Assembly (NCBI GenBank): GCA_963555705.1
Contig: OY743189.1
Span: 6,341,501-6,405,500, forward strand
DNA length: 64,000 nucleotides
Reading direction: 5' to 3'
Origin: Ligustrum vulgare
Lineage: Eukaryota; Streptophyta; Magnoliopsida; Lamiales; Oleaceae
Below the pieces are notes generated by a model that saw nothing but the letters and a program-made list of their open reading frames with translations, had not been told where the DNA came from and searched no databases. Shown piece by piece: positions 20,759 through 33,426 of the stretch. The translations under genes and the position numbers were made by a program. The stretch's first letter is position 1. The number at the start of each line of letters is the position of its first letter.

Positions 20759-23700
20759 TCTGATTGTGCATCTTTTGATATTTCAACTTTTTCTTTTCAA
20801 TTTGTGATATTAAGTCCAATTTGATCTAAATCCTTCATCTAATATACAATGCATGAAATATAATTAATATTCATAACTTAAGTATTTAAAGTCATAGATT
20901 AAAAGGAAATATCACAAATTAAACAACGATTATGAATTCTAACACCAAAAGAAGCACAAGTAGGCAATATTTGATTACATACCATATAAATTGGAAATGA
21001 AAGCAGACTTTTAGAAAATTCAATAAACCTTAAAAATAATTGAGGCCGGATGCATGTGTACTGAGACTTCCCTACAGAGATGAATCTCGATTCTTCTTTT
21101 ATTTCTTTGCTCCAATAAGTTTTTGAGCTCGGTATTCATCTTTTCAGCAGTAGCCTTTGATATCTCTACTCTAGAAGATCCTGTGACTTGGTCAGATCCA
21201 TCTGCGTTTTCTACATATTTTTTTTCATATTCACCTTCTTCCACATCTTTATCATCTTTTGGCATCTCCCCCTTTGTTTCAATCTGTTTGCCCGAAATTT
21301 CTCCTGCACCCATCAATTCACTTCGAATATCTAAGGGAGAAAAGTGACTAGTAGGAAGAGCACCAAAAATGGGTGTCGAATTTTCACGCATGACTTGAAA
21401 ATATACGATCAACATTATGTCAATATTTCAGGAGAATATTATTTTGATGGTCCATAAGAGTTAATAATGCATTATGTTGATAAAATTTAATTGTTGATAG
21501 TAATTTACTATCTACTAAATTAAAAAGAAACATAGTCAGTTTCTAAATGTGTGACATAATGATATTTGTACAATTAAAATAAACATTATATTGAAACAGA
21601 AGTTCAATAAGATTGACACGATCAGTAAAGACCAAACCGGATCAATAAGATGCGCAAAATTGAGAATTCAGAAATTCATTAAATGAAGAATCAAGAGATA
21701 CTTCAAATACAATAAATTCTCATGTTGCTTGTTCTCTGAGAAAATTGGTTATTAGACCGTCCTTAGCTAAAATTGGGACTGAATCCCAATATTATTTAAA
21801 ATGTATTTAGGTTGAACTATGGGCTCACTCACTCTCCATGTGGACTATCTAGAAATATTATGATTATGATTATATGGAACCATAGATAGTCACGTGTCTT
21901 TTCATTGAAACTCGTAACTCGAAGTTTACGAGCATATTCGCTTTAACTGATATATAATATGAGCACAATTTTCAAATAAGATAATACTATCTTGATGTTA
22001 GTGATTTTACATCTCAAATACTTTAAGATTACTAATTGGGGTGATAGTCCAATTAATTAAAGTTTAGCAAATTATTTGAACCCCTCTAATCAATTGCTAA
22101 ACTGTTAATATTGAAAACAAAATGCTTCCAACTAGGAAATGCTAACTACATGTAGCAACACAAATGTGTGTCTTACAAACAAAATAATCCCCCTATTAGT
22201 TGGATTTAAGAATGTTGAGAATAATTATTTAGTTTGAAATCAAATGATATGATATAGCATGAACCTTAAAAGATGATGCTTTATAATACGAATCAGAATT
22301 TCGATTAAAGCATAATTACAAGATGTTATATCTATAAGAGATTAATAAAATCTCATATACTAACTCAACTCTACGATAATGATCTAGGGTTGCAGCTATA
22401 ATAAATTAATGTATACGCAGAAACATTAGCCACGGCGTTTCGTTAATCAAGCAGACCTTAATTGACTGATTTATTTTTTTAAATTAGAAAAACCTGATCC
22501 ACTCATTTTTCATATTCTTAGAAGGCAACAATTGCGTGCTAATCTTTAATTAAACTAATTTATGAAGACGTTAGAATATAAATTTATATGGGGTTGAACA
22601 AAAGTATTTGATATAACCATGACGAACTAGAAAGGGACACTTTCCTGCCTAATTCGTGGATTAATTAAGTTGATTAATTCTCAAACGTCCGGATTCACAT
22701 TAATTATCACCGATGACATAAGGACATGCCATCTAATTCATATTGAAAGAATTTAAGTTGATCCAACTACACCTAAAGAGTGAATAGATGTTTAACGCGA
22801 AATTTTAAATTAACTAACAAGTAATTAAATCTAGATAAATAATCGATCAATAAAATAAAATAGCAATCAATTTAAAGCAATAAACAAATGCATAAAGTAA
22901 ATAACATCAAGAATTGATAATGAAGGAAAACTCCTTGAAAAACTCTTCATGAGAATAAAAAACATTCAGGAAAAACATGTAAGTAAACTCCACTAGAAAA
23001 TAATAACTTATAGTTGGTTCAAACACAATCAAACCTTAGTAGACTCTGACATCACAAAATGTAAATCATCGAAGAACTATACGATTGTGTCTCCAGTACT
23101 TTTTAGAACCCCGGCCTATTTTTTCTCTGTATCCTTTGAAATCAAAGGACGAATCAAGAGATAGATATGGTGTTCTCTTAATTAATAATGATGATCAACC
23201 ACCGGAAAAGCGGAATAGAGCTTGTATATATATAGTAGATAAAGTTTAAATGCTTTTAAACTATTTAAAATCATGCATCGGCATTGGCTGTCCATCACAG
23301 CTGCTAGAGCGATGAACCAAGCGTCATTCGAGCTCTAGCCTTCCTGCTAAATTAAGACACTTGGTGGACTTCAAGCGATAATTGAGCAATTTTGCGCTAA
23401 CTTTTTCCTTGGTCCATAATTTGTCATCTTCGATCCAAACACTTACCTAATATTTTGAACTTTATTAACTAGTCATTTTGTTCACGAGATTGTCAATTAT
23501 ATCAAAATCTAACACATATGTTTGGCCTCCGTCTGATAATTATAAATGATTAAATTTCATTTTCAACTATAAACTTCAATTAACCCATAAGTATTTCAAT
23601 CACTTTATTTTAATTAATTTATTTATAATCGTTTATGAATTCTTCAAACCACAGAGGCTGGGTCGACTAATTTCTATATTTTTTATATTTCTTTTGATAA

Positions 23701-26057
23701 TTCTAATGTATGTAAAACATTTTCTATGTTATCGTGTTTGATAAGTAGTTTAAGTATATGTATCATTGGAAGAATTTGACCCAAATTTTTGGTTTCAGGT
23801 CATAGTGGAATGGCCCATTAGGTTTTGGCGTTTAGGTCAAGAAAGAAGGACGGAAAAAAAAGGAGAAAACGGGCACTATAAGGGAGTTTTTGGGGAACTA
23901 AGCCATCGCTTGGTTCTAATTTGTGCGTAATTTTTCATAATATTGCATGCGGATTTCTTACCTTATCTAATTAATTCCACTTCAGTAAGGAACCTTTTTC
24001 AGACATGAATTCTACAAGTTTTTTAAGGTTGTCTTTTCTTATAAATATATCTGTGTCAAGAAAGCAAATTTAGAGTGCAATATATATGACTAAAGAAAGA
24101 ATATTGCGAGTTTTATCTTTTGTAGTTTCTTGTAACTCTTTGTGAAGTAAATCAAAAGGTATAAACTTGTGTTTAATAGATGTTCATTTTTAGTATTTTC
24201 TATGTAGTATGTGGGATTGGAATAGTGAGTGAGAATTTATATATAATTGTAACAATTTATTTATCATATAGTGGAAAAAGTTTTGAATGTCCAAATTTGC
24301 GTTCTTATTTATTTTCTTATTTGCTCAATTATTTCTTGAATATCAAAAGTTCCTGCGGTGTCAAGTAGAGAAAGGATTGACATTAAATTCCCAACAAATA
24401 TGTATATCTACGTGAATCAAAGAGTTTTTTTTAACTGAATTTTTGACATTTTTAAGAATCAACATAAATTAAAAGATGACCATGTTGCAATTCCTTTGAA
24501 ATCAACGAAATTTCGATAACGTACTCGTTATTATTTCTTTCAATTCTGCCACCCTAAATCCTCTTTCATGTTCTTTCAAAATTAAGAATAAATAATATTC
24601 TAAGATGGATCCTCTAAATAATTTTACAAGACCTAAAATAATGTTAACATGAATACACCATGATTTTAGAAAAATTGTCCAAATTTTGAATAATATGGAT
24701 ACAAAAGTAGGGAATAGAAGGCAGATATGACCATTATTAATCTTTTTTAATTATGTTAATCCGGTCGACAAAACAAAATTTAAGTTTTTCAAGAAAATAT
24801 ATGAAAGTGACCCGAACATGTATGAGGACAGATTTGTATAAAGCCACCATTAATGGTCCAGGAAAGGAAGAGGGGCCCTTTTTTTCAAATTAGTTGTTTG
24901 TTGAAATGTGAATTGAAAATGACACTTGTATTGATTTTCCATCAAACCCAAAAGAAAAAAAAAAGAAAAGAAAAAATTAAAAAATACCATTTTTTTTTTC
25001 TAAAGTGGCAAGCTTATCATAAAAACATCATTATAACCCTCTAACAAAAATTAAAGATGGCCTCAAAATAAAAATAATATAAAATAAAGTGATTGAAATG
25101 TTAATCAATCTTTTAGTTTACACAATTCGTCTTCATTCTTACCGTGTCAGCTCATCAATCTCCTAAATGATGAAAAAATCCAAATAAACGAGGCTTTCAA
25201 TCACAATCACTTTGATTTCCATTTCACATGCATTAGCATCAATATAAGGAATAAGTTTTAACTCTTATTCTCTTTGATAGAAATAACAATACGTACAATT
25301 GAAGTCTTATAATGTTTGTCATTTTTTTGTTGGTACACGTGACTTTTGGACCTTCCGTTTTATTAGGTGTCGTTTTGAAGTTTGATTCTAGTTCGAAAGA
25401 TGTTTTGTCAATTTCTCTATGTATTGTGCTCGAGAGTAATACAAAAGTTTTGTATATTTGATGTGTTGATACTGTTGAGAAATTTTCCTGGAAATTAATG
25501 ATATTTGCCTTGCAATCAAACACGAATTTGGTACAACGAACACAAGAAAATGGATAAAAATATATATATGAAACAATGAGAACTGAAGCACAAAAAAGTG
25601 ATGTCCTAAAAACTTAATTTGTGCCATGTCGACAAGATGATAATTTTAAAGGACCAATACATAAATTGCTTTAGCAAATTTCAAGTTAAAAAAGGGATTG
25701 CAAAAAGCACTTTTGAAATCCTAAAAGAAGAAACAAAGTATGAGCAATAAGGATAATTCTAAGTTTGAAAAAAAGAGAGTTTGTGTATAATCTCAATGCA
25801 TAATAATGATTCAAGTGTTTTAAATCCATGAATTCTATCTCAATTTATAGAATTCCACGTATCATTCCTATGTAATACAACTTTTAGCAAAAAAGTGAAT
25901 GATTGATGAAAATGTACCAAAATCAAAATTGGCAAAAATCATAACGGCCAAAAATCTTAACCAAGCAATCGTTGGGTTAAAGCAATAGTACTCCAAAATA
26001 AGCCCAAGTGATCGCTTGGCTTTAAGGCAAGAGATTGCCTGCTTATATCTTTTCGCT
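20759..26057. other. Long AT-rich spacer
   Basis: I see no supportable host gene. A minus-strand AATAGGGGGATT purine tract near 22187-22198 suggests a decayed copia 3' end on the minus strand, but LTR limits are not resolvable. Microhomopolymer runs are common (e.g. 24950-25000). Confidence 0.4.
21020..21415 (-). CDS. Unrecognised 131-codon ORF, charged and coiled-coil-like
   Basis: The product is rich in Lys and Glu in the middle (MPKDDKDVEEGEYEKKY) and then has an amphipathic stretch (KMNTELKNLLEQRNKRR) that could form a coiled coil. I do not recognise a family, and no neighbouring gene gives context. The composition differs from random AT-rich ORFs in this spacer, so it may be a relic of a transposon structural protein. 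No intact domain, signal peptide or membrane segment is visible. It may not be expressed. Confidence 0.25.
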   Translation of the reverse strand: MLIVYFQVMRENSTPIFGALPTSHFSPLDIRSELMGAGEISGKQIETKGEMPKDDKDVEEGEYEKKYVENADGSDQVTGSSRVEISKATAEKMNTELKNLLEQRNKRRIEIHLCREVSVHMHPASIIFKVY

Positions 26058-26460
26058 CCACTACAAAAATTAGAAGTATTAGGGGTGTTTAGAAGCCCCC
26101 ATTTGATGTTATTAGGGGGCGAAAAATAAAGTTAAAACGTCTCTAAGAGAAGGAAAAGTGATTAGTAAATGTCCCTATAAATGACGTCCATAATAACAAA
26201 TAGGGGTGGGTTGAACACTAAAATGGCCCATAATAATATGTATGTCCATTATTATTCTCATAATTCTACTAAGGGCATTTAATTAAAGGGTGTCCTCAAT
26301 ATGGAATTTAGTGAATTTTTTTGGATTTATGAATTCTCATGAATTTTACGAATTTTAATAGAATTCCATAGAATTCATCATATTCTAATGGAATTATATT
26401 CCACGTATTTTAGTGGACTTCAGTAGGTTTTGGTGAAATTTATTGACGTGTCCTCAATAT
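26058..26460 (+). mobile_element. Possible CACTA terminus and adjoining small repeat
   Basis: CACTACAAAAATTAG at 26058 resembles the terminal inverted repeat of plant CACTA elements, but no opposite end was found. The sequence GTGTCCTCAATATG occurs twice in direct orientation at 26290 and 26448 around a segment of short GAATT-rich inverted motifs, perhaps a separate small insertion. Both calls are tentative. Confidence 0.3.
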
Positions 26461-26832
26461 GAGATTTTTAATGGATTTTAAAATTGGGTAAATTACGTAA
26501 CTACCTAGGTGTAACCTCCTGTAATTGAAAAATACTAGGTTTTCAAATAATTCGTAATATTACCGGATTTCTTATCATAACTTTAGAAAAATGCTAGATT
26601 CTCACGAGAGAGTGTGTATATTATTTATTCTTTAAATAGATATGAAACATATTATTTATGAGATAGTTACCATTTGTGTAGTGATTAATTTAGGCAGTTA
26701 CAATATTCCAAAAAATCTACCAACGCAATTTCTCTCTTTTGGCCATCTGTAATCTTCAACATCTCTGATCGTCATATTTTTTGGCGGCCATTACGGGTAA
26801 AATAGTACCAGCTTTTTCGGTGATTACATTAT

Positions 26833-27721
26833 TGATGTGATCCGGAAAAGGCGTCAAAAATGAGAAATCAAGATACGGGAAATTCAACAATATTCTACAT
26901 AGGAAAATGAACAAGTTTTATGTTGGACTCGAGTCAAAATTCAATTCACGTCAAAAGATCAGAAATCAAGACAGAAGGGCTTTTACGGCCGTAACTTTCA
27001 TAATTACGGCCGTAACATTATGAGTGTACAATTTGGGCAGAACAGCGTTTACGGCCGTAACTTTGGTTCTCACGACCGTAACATGGACTTTCACGGCCGT
27101 AACATCAATCTTCACGACCGTAACTAATATTGAGACATTTTGATCAGAGAAGGACTTACGGCCGTAAGTCCGACTTTTACGGCCGTAAGCGGCGCGAATC
27201 AGATTTTCGAGATTTTTAGTATTTCAGTTGATTTGTATTTCCTTTATTGGTTTTTAATTCTTTTTCCAATTTTGGTAATTTTGGTTATTTTGGTTATTTT
27301 AGCTATTTTAGCATAATTAGAATTCTATTCAAAGTCAGTTAGCGACTAGGGTTTATTTTGTCTATTTATATGCTTTTCCATTCAATGTAAAAACAGAAGA
27401 CTTTTGATGAATAAAATTATTGGGTGTTTTTACTCTATATCTAAATGTGAGGATTTTCCCTTTAAACAACGAACTTATCAAGATTCAAATCTTGTGGCGT
27501 TCAAAACAATTGAACTTATCAAGGATCTGGACATTCCTTGTGGCGTTCCCCCTTTGTGGTTCTTATCTCCGCATCGTAACGGGTCTCGAGTTTAATATAC
27601 CCCTAGTTCTTGCGTCGTGAGGTCGGGGTTGCATTGTTATCGTCCGTTCCAACCTTGATTCGGAACTTTCTAAGCGTTATTCCGCGAGCTACGACGAGAA
27701 CCCGCTCCCGGGTTCTCATCA
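26833..27721 (+). repeat. Solo LTR B, relative of the nested gypsy LTR (889 bp)
   Basis: It starts TGATGTGATCCGG, nearly the same as the nested element's TGATGTGATCCAG, and ends GGGTTCTCATCA. A perfect 5-bp TSD, ATTAT, flanks it (26828-26832 and 27722-27726). TATTTATA is at 27363-27370. No internal element sequence adjoins it. Like solo LTR A it has CTTGTGGCGTT-type repeats in the presumed R/U5 part (e.g. 27492 and 27538). Confidence 0.9.
26983..27188. promoter_or_regulatory. Eight TTACGGCCGTAA-type palindromes in solo LTR B
   Basis: Units start at 26983, 27004, 27049, 27070, 27091, 27112, 27156 and 27177. Spacings are 21, 45, 21, 21, 21, 44 and 21 bp. This is the most regular of the four arrays. 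Only two units are changed, both GG-to-GA inside the core. It ends 175 bp before TATTTATA. Confidence 0.65.
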
Positions 27722-27726
27722 ATTAT

Positions 27727-29392
27727 GTAATGTCATGTAATGTTACAGTCATATAATGTTATGTAATGTTACACATTACAGTAATTAATTAATAGTTATT
27801 GTTCTGTAATGTTATGTAGCATGTTGTAACTTACAACCACAGTTGTTTAATATTCATTACTATTTTTTTTTCGTGTCGGTTTAAATTGAAGCAGTGTTAT
27901 AGTCATTGTAATGTTGTGTAATTGTACTTTATGTAACATTACAATCCATATAATATTGTGTCGTAATTTTCAGTAATGCTTTGTAATGCCTTTTAATGTT
28001 CATAAAAATTTCAATACAATGACCTGGTGCAATTTCAACTAAAAACAATCATAAATTACAACAAAATCAACACTTCAAACAGGGAAATTAACTTCTAAAA
28101 CCTAAAATACCAACACAAAATACCACTTCAAACATTGAAATATCCTTATTCTTTTTCTCTTTTTTTAATCAATATCAAAGATGTAATATATAGATCAAAT
28201 ATGCCGGGCCTACCCGGGTGTTACAAAGTCAATCAAATTACAATACAACTGAATCTATAGAAAACCTCATTACTTGGACGTAGCCAAGTCCAAACTAGTA
28301 GGTGGTGAAGAACCCCATTAGCAGAAACAATAAGAAACATAAAAGAAAATCATAAACCTGCTGACAAAGTAAAAAACCCCTCAGGCTTGCAATTTGGATC
28401 CTATCGCATCAATATATTCCTCGCATTGAACAAATTGTTCCTCCTGCTCGTGCTTCTCTCGTTCTACTTGCGCAAATGTTTGTTTGCCTATGAACTAAAT
28501 CCTCGAGTGATTGTCGAATTTCTTCTCTAGTAGCATTTTCTGCAGCATATCATTTCAATTCTTCATCAAATATTTTTCGTACTGCTTGGAACTTGGATTA
28601 TTGAGGCTTGATGTAAATGAAACAATGACGACTTTAAGATCTGGGATTCAAATGAAATTGCGGTTGAGAGAGAAAATATTTTGATAGGAAAAAGAGAATG
28701 AACACGGCTTATTTAGATTCAAGATTGATTAGAATTGGTGAGAGAGAAATGTTTAAGCATATTTCTAGGGAGATGAGAGAGAAAAAGTAAATGTAAGATT
28801 GTAGAGAGAAAATGGTAAAAGAGGAGAGAGAAAACAATATTATGTGAAATTCTAAATACTTTCAAAATCAAGTATTCTTCTAATGATGAGGTAAAGAACT
28901 AGTGTGAAGTCTAATTATTCCTTTAAATATTTCATCTACTTTTACCTTTTGTCGGGTAATTTATTTATTATTTTTTCTGCAAATTGAGCGTGAACTTGAG
29001 ACAATAAAATAAATAAATAAATAAAACAATTTCTTTTAAGTGATCATAAAAAAAAAAAAAAAAAAAAAAGAGGCAAAAATATTCGAATTATCTATACATC
29101 TATATACATACATGTACAACTTCTAAAAGTGGCTTAAGGGGAGAAACATTTTTGGACATTTCTACCTCAGATTTTTTTTTTAATTTCATATTTACCCGGC
29201 CTTAATGTTAATTAATAATTTTTTTTCCATTTTATTAAAAATGTCATTATTTTCAATATATTTACAATTGAAATTCTTTGCTATCTCACTAAAATTTTTC
29301 TAATAAAGCCTAAAACTTTTGATTTTAATTTTTTTATTTTCTGTTAGTTTATCTCAAATTATTATTAATTCTTACTAAAAAGAAATAAAATT
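27727..29392. other. AT-rich spacer with TGTAATGTTA-type repeats
   Basis: About 27722-28010 is rich in repeated ATGTAATGTTA words on the plus strand. The remainder holds GA-rich tracts (28660-28860), an A-run at 29049-29069 and no clear gene apart from the short relic noted at 28383-28515. Confidence 0.5.
28383..28515 (-). pseudogene. Short unidentified coding relic
   Basis: The minus strand encodes an acidic, Gln/Glu-rich stretch (FAQVEREKHEQEEQFVQCEE, then YIDAIGSKLQA and a stop). It looks like the C-terminal coiled coil of a larger protein, possibly a transposon product. I do not recognise the family. Upstream on that strand the frame is closed by stops. Confidence 0.3.
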
Positions 29393-29397
29393 ATATT

Positions 29398-30059
29398 TGA
29401 TGTTGTAAAAAATTCTAACCTTGACATGGCAAGATCTAATGATACTTGATTGCTGGAAAAGTCCAATGAATTCGCCTTGATTGACCTGCAAAAAAGGCGA
29501 GGAGGATTCTCCCCGTTGCCCCTCCGGTGTGAGAATTAATTTTCTGAAAAAAGGTAGGGAGAGGATATTTAACTAGAAAACGTAGAGAATAATGAATGAA
29601 TGATTTGTTATCAAAAGAACTGTATTTATAGGGCTGAAAAACCCATAACCTCTTTTAGTTAAGGAATGAGTCTTTTTGACATAAACTTACCTTTTATTAA
29701 GAATTCCACTATTAAAAGGAGTCATTATCCCTATTTTTAGGAGGCTCCCTTGTGGGTTAGGACTCCTTCGTTCCCTTGAGAGTCCAAGAAGGGAGGCCCA
29801 TTAACGCCGAACACCTGGAATCTCGCTTGTACCGGGCTATCTAGAGTGAAGTGGTCGGGTTATGCCGGCCATATATCCTGCTTCAAATTAAGAATTTGAA
29901 TAGGTCGGGTATATCCCGCCCTTGATGGAGATCAGGTCAGGCAAGAACCCCCGATCTGAGAAAACTTACACATGACAAGTAATGAGGCCGGGACGGTCCG
30001 ACCCGGTGCATTCACTTCATAGGTCCACATTGATACTCCCCGAGAATATAGTCCGATCA
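29398..30059 (-). repeat. 3' LTR of the Tat element (662 bp)
   Basis: Read on the minus strand it starts TGATCGGACTATATTC and ends TTTTACAACATCA. It matches 38721-39394 closely. On the minus strand it is preceded by a GGGGGCCAA purine-rich tract (~30060-30068) that is probably the PPT. Confidence 0.92.
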
Positions 30060-30428
30060 TTGGCCCCCGTGCATCAGGGATCGGTGACTGATGCCTGAAT
30101 GCAACTAACCCCTGACAGCTGTTACCTTTATTGATGACGCGTTTTTCCAACTGTTATGTTTTGATTAATGTGTTGCGTAATTAATATCTTGCAAATAGAT
30201 GGCTGCCATGTGTCCATAGTTAACGGCGGTGGTTTGAAAATTTTCCCGCCTATTTTTTGCCTATATATATGTGTGGTCTCTATCCTCTCATTCCTTTTAC
30301 TTTTCGATTTTGTGAGAACCAGAGAACTCCTCGAGCGACCGGAAAGACCTCATTTACAAACAACATTTCCTTTTAGGTAAGCTCGGCCAAGCTCGACCTT
30401 TTTAATTCCTTAACTTATTGTTAGAAAA

Positions 30429-32238
30429 ATGGCCAGGCAGGTGAATATGACCGACCTTAGGGAAATTAAAAATCTAGATGAACCTTTAGAGGTCGAGCCC
30501 ATAGGTTTTTATTAGCCCCCACCTTCCCAGGATGAGGAATCGGGAGGCGAGGAAGGGATCGAGGACGATGTTGACATAGGTAGAGGGACTAGCGAGGCAA
30601 CCCCTGGAGCTTCCGACCTTTAACAGTAGGATTAAGGAGCATATGGTTGAGGACGATATGAGGAAGTTCGGGATGTCCGAGGGGTACATAGCCCGGACAC
30701 CTGAGGCAGATGACGTTTCTTATCACTGCCGGGAGGGGGAGATGGTTGTATTTCACGAGTCCCTTGTGGCCGGGCTTAGGTTTCCGTTGCACCACTTTTT
30801 CCTTGATTTTCTTCTCACTGCTAGCATAGTCCCGGGCCAACTCGCACCTAAGGGGTGGAGAATCCTCATGTATTTCTTTGTTTTATGTAGGAGTCTAGGA
30901 ATAGAACCCACTGTCGATTTGTGCAAGTGTCTTTTGGATTTGAAGTATTTGCCTCGGTGCAATTGCTTCTTCTATTTAAGCGGGAAGGGACGTTTTGAAG
31001 TTCCCTGGGTTCCTTCTTCGATAAAATACTGGAAGGAGAGGTTTTTCTTTGTAAAGCCCCGGGATGGGGAAAACATTTTTTTATCAACTTTTAGAAGGCC
31101 CGATGTACATAGCTTTAATAGGATGGGAAATAAGACTGAGGAGGAGATGGCCGACCTACTTGCTAACGCCATTAGGGTGTGCGATTTTGGGTTGTTGGCC
31201 GAGGAGGCCTCTGACTTGACCACAAATGAGATTTTGGGCCAGGCCAGTCTCGATCTATAGCCTGGTAGTTCTCGGCCTTGTAAATTAAGTAATAAATATC
31301 ATTCTTTCAAAACTTTCACAACTTTCAGCACCTGTTTCACTGCTCATCCCTCTCTTTTTATTTCTTGGCTGGGATGGCTTTTGACGGTGATAGGCTTAGG
31401 AAAGCGGTCGAGGAGAGGGCACGGGCTGCTACCCAAAAAAGAAAGGACGATGGCGTCGTGAGACGCCGTTATCAGAAAAGGCCCCGAAAGGATACCTCCG
31501 GGGTAGGAGAGACCTCATGAAGGGGTGCAGAGGTTCCTCCTCAAAGTGGTCGAGAAACACGTCGGCCACCTCCCCATGATCAACTCGGTCATGTATCTCC
31601 GGCACCGAAGGTGGTTCCCGAAGGCCCTACTTTGGCTGACCTCAGGGGGAAGCTAGAGGAAAGCCTTCATCCCGGCCTTCTGGAGAAGTACACTGAGGAA
31701 GTGACCATTGATAATGGAGTAGATCACTTCCTAAATGGTTGTCAGTATTGGTCGGGGACTCATTAATCAGGGTGTCAAGTGCGGAGACACTTCGAGCCAG
31801 CTTGTTCACTCAGTCCAATACGAGGCAACTAAGGCCCGGGCTGCGGAGGAGAAACGGGCTCGCGTGGATTCGGACTTAGCCTTGATGACCCAAGATTGAG
31901 ATCTTACCCGAGAGGAAAATACAAGGCTTGCGGAGGAGCTTCTCCGGGCACGGGAAGAGATCGAGGCTGCCAAGGTTGAGGCTGTGGAAGCTTAGAAAAA
32001 ATTCGAGGAGTATGACTTGGCTCTGGGCAACTATGCCTTGGAATCGTACTCTCAAGGAATGAAACAAGCCCGAGCTTGGATAAAACTGCACGTTCCCGAT
32101 CTTGATACCAACCCCCTCTCTCAATTTCCCCTGGGGACTGAAGGCCTCGACCTTACCCCATTCTTGGAAGAGGACGCAGAGGTTGATGTCGGATCTGATG
32201 AGGAGGCTGACGAAGCCAGTGATCACGATCCTCAGTAG
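30429..32238 (+). pseudogene. Opposite-strand extra ORF of the Tat element (gypsy-type transposon domain)
   Basis: This ORF runs opposite to gag-pol, between pol and the 3' LTR. It starts MARQVNMTDLREIKNLDEP at 30429 and shifts frame near 30600. Its longest open part (to 31260) has GEMVVFHESLVAGLRFPLHH, LAPKGWRILMYFFVLCRSLG and YLPRCNCFFYLSGKGRF. This pattern matches the plant 'putative gypsy type transposon' domain (PF04195-like, from memory). A possible intron lies at ~31260-31370. The 3' part (31700-32238) is a charged coiled-coil region ending in an Asp/Glu-rich tail, with stops near 31897 and 31995. Its function is unknown. A related relic is at 57640-58280. Confidence 0.72.
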
Positions 32239-32562
32239 TAACTCACTAGGACAATTTTTAACATATAGCCCGGGGTATGCCCTGAAGATCTTTTGTAATC
32301 AATCTTTGTCTTAATGAAAATATTTTGTCAAAAGCTCGTGCGTCTTACTATGCATTTTATGGAGGATGTTTGTTAACTAAGGTCGGGAATGACATACCTT
32401 TTCAACAATCCATAGAGTAGGTCGAGTGGGAATGACTCTTAATGTTTGAGTTGAATACAATTTGACTAGTAAGACCGGGTATGCCCGACCTTTTTAGTCA
32501 ATTGACTAGTAACTTGCGAGAAGTGTTTGACAAGATCGGGTGGCACCGACCTATATATTTTG

Positions 32563-33140
32563 TAAATTATGGGAAATAATTTGTAATGTCTTGCCATGAG
32601 ATCTTGTAAAGTATTCGTGGAAGAATTATTTGTAAAGTCTTGCCATGAGACATTGTAAATTATTTGATGAGAAATAATTTGTAATACCTTACCATGAGAC
32701 CTTGTAAATTATTCGTGGAAGAATAATTTATAAAGTCTTGCCATGAGACATTGTAAATTATTTGATGAAAAATAATTTGTAACGTCTTTCCATGAAACCT
32801 TATAAATTATTCGATGGGAAATAATTTGTAACGTCTTGCCATGAGACCTTGTAAATTATTCGTAGAAGAATAATTTGTAAAGTCTTACCATGAGACATTG
32901 TATATTATTTGATGGGAAATAATTTGTAACGTCTTGCCATAAGACCTTGTAAATTATTTGTGGAAGAATAATTTGTAAAATCTTACCATGAGACATTGTA
33001 AATTATTTGATGGAAAAAATAATTTGTAACGTCTTGCCATGAGACCTTGTATTCGTGGAATAATAATTTGTAAAGTCTTACCATGAGACATTGTAAATTA
33101 TTTGATGGGAAATAACTTGTAAAGTCATGTGAATGACCTT
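32563..33140. repeat. Tandem array of a ~52-bp unit, ~11-12 copies
   Basis: Units contain AATAATTTGTAA, GTCTTGCCATGAGA and TTGTAAATTATT. Two alternating variants (CCTTGTAAATTATTCG and CATTGTAAATTATTTG) give a higher-order ~104-bp dimer. It lies between the pol stop (33427) and the extra ORF, i.e. in the 3' untranslated region of the Tat element. Tandem arrays at this place are known in Tat/Ogre elements and can seed satellites. Confidence 0.9.
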
Positions 33141-33426
33141 GTAAGTTACTTCAAGATCTGATCTTTGTAGTGCTCATTCTCTGGAAGAAGTACTTTTATT
33201 GAAGGGGACTGAACGATGGGTCTCGTTAAAACCTAACCCAGAAAAATCCAGTGGGAAAAAATCTGGATAAGGAAAAAGAGTACCCGTCCCGACGCTGAAA
33301 GAAAGAACAATGGGCACGCAGGCCCGACCTTAACAACCATTGATGGACGTGCAATTCCGAAAGTAAAAAGAATAAACATGGGCGCGCAGGCCCGACTAGA
33401 CGACTCTGATATCTAGGAAGAGGTTT

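Noticed and set aside
26983..27188. CRISPR-like look of evenly spaced short repeats
   Set aside because: The units are 12-bp palindromes with ~9-bp gaps inside a plant LTR. Gaps are far too short for CRISPR spacers and the context is eukaryotic.
32563..33140. Tandem array as centromeric satellite
   Set aside because: It lies wholly inside the Tat element between pol and the 3' LTR and has only about a dozen units.
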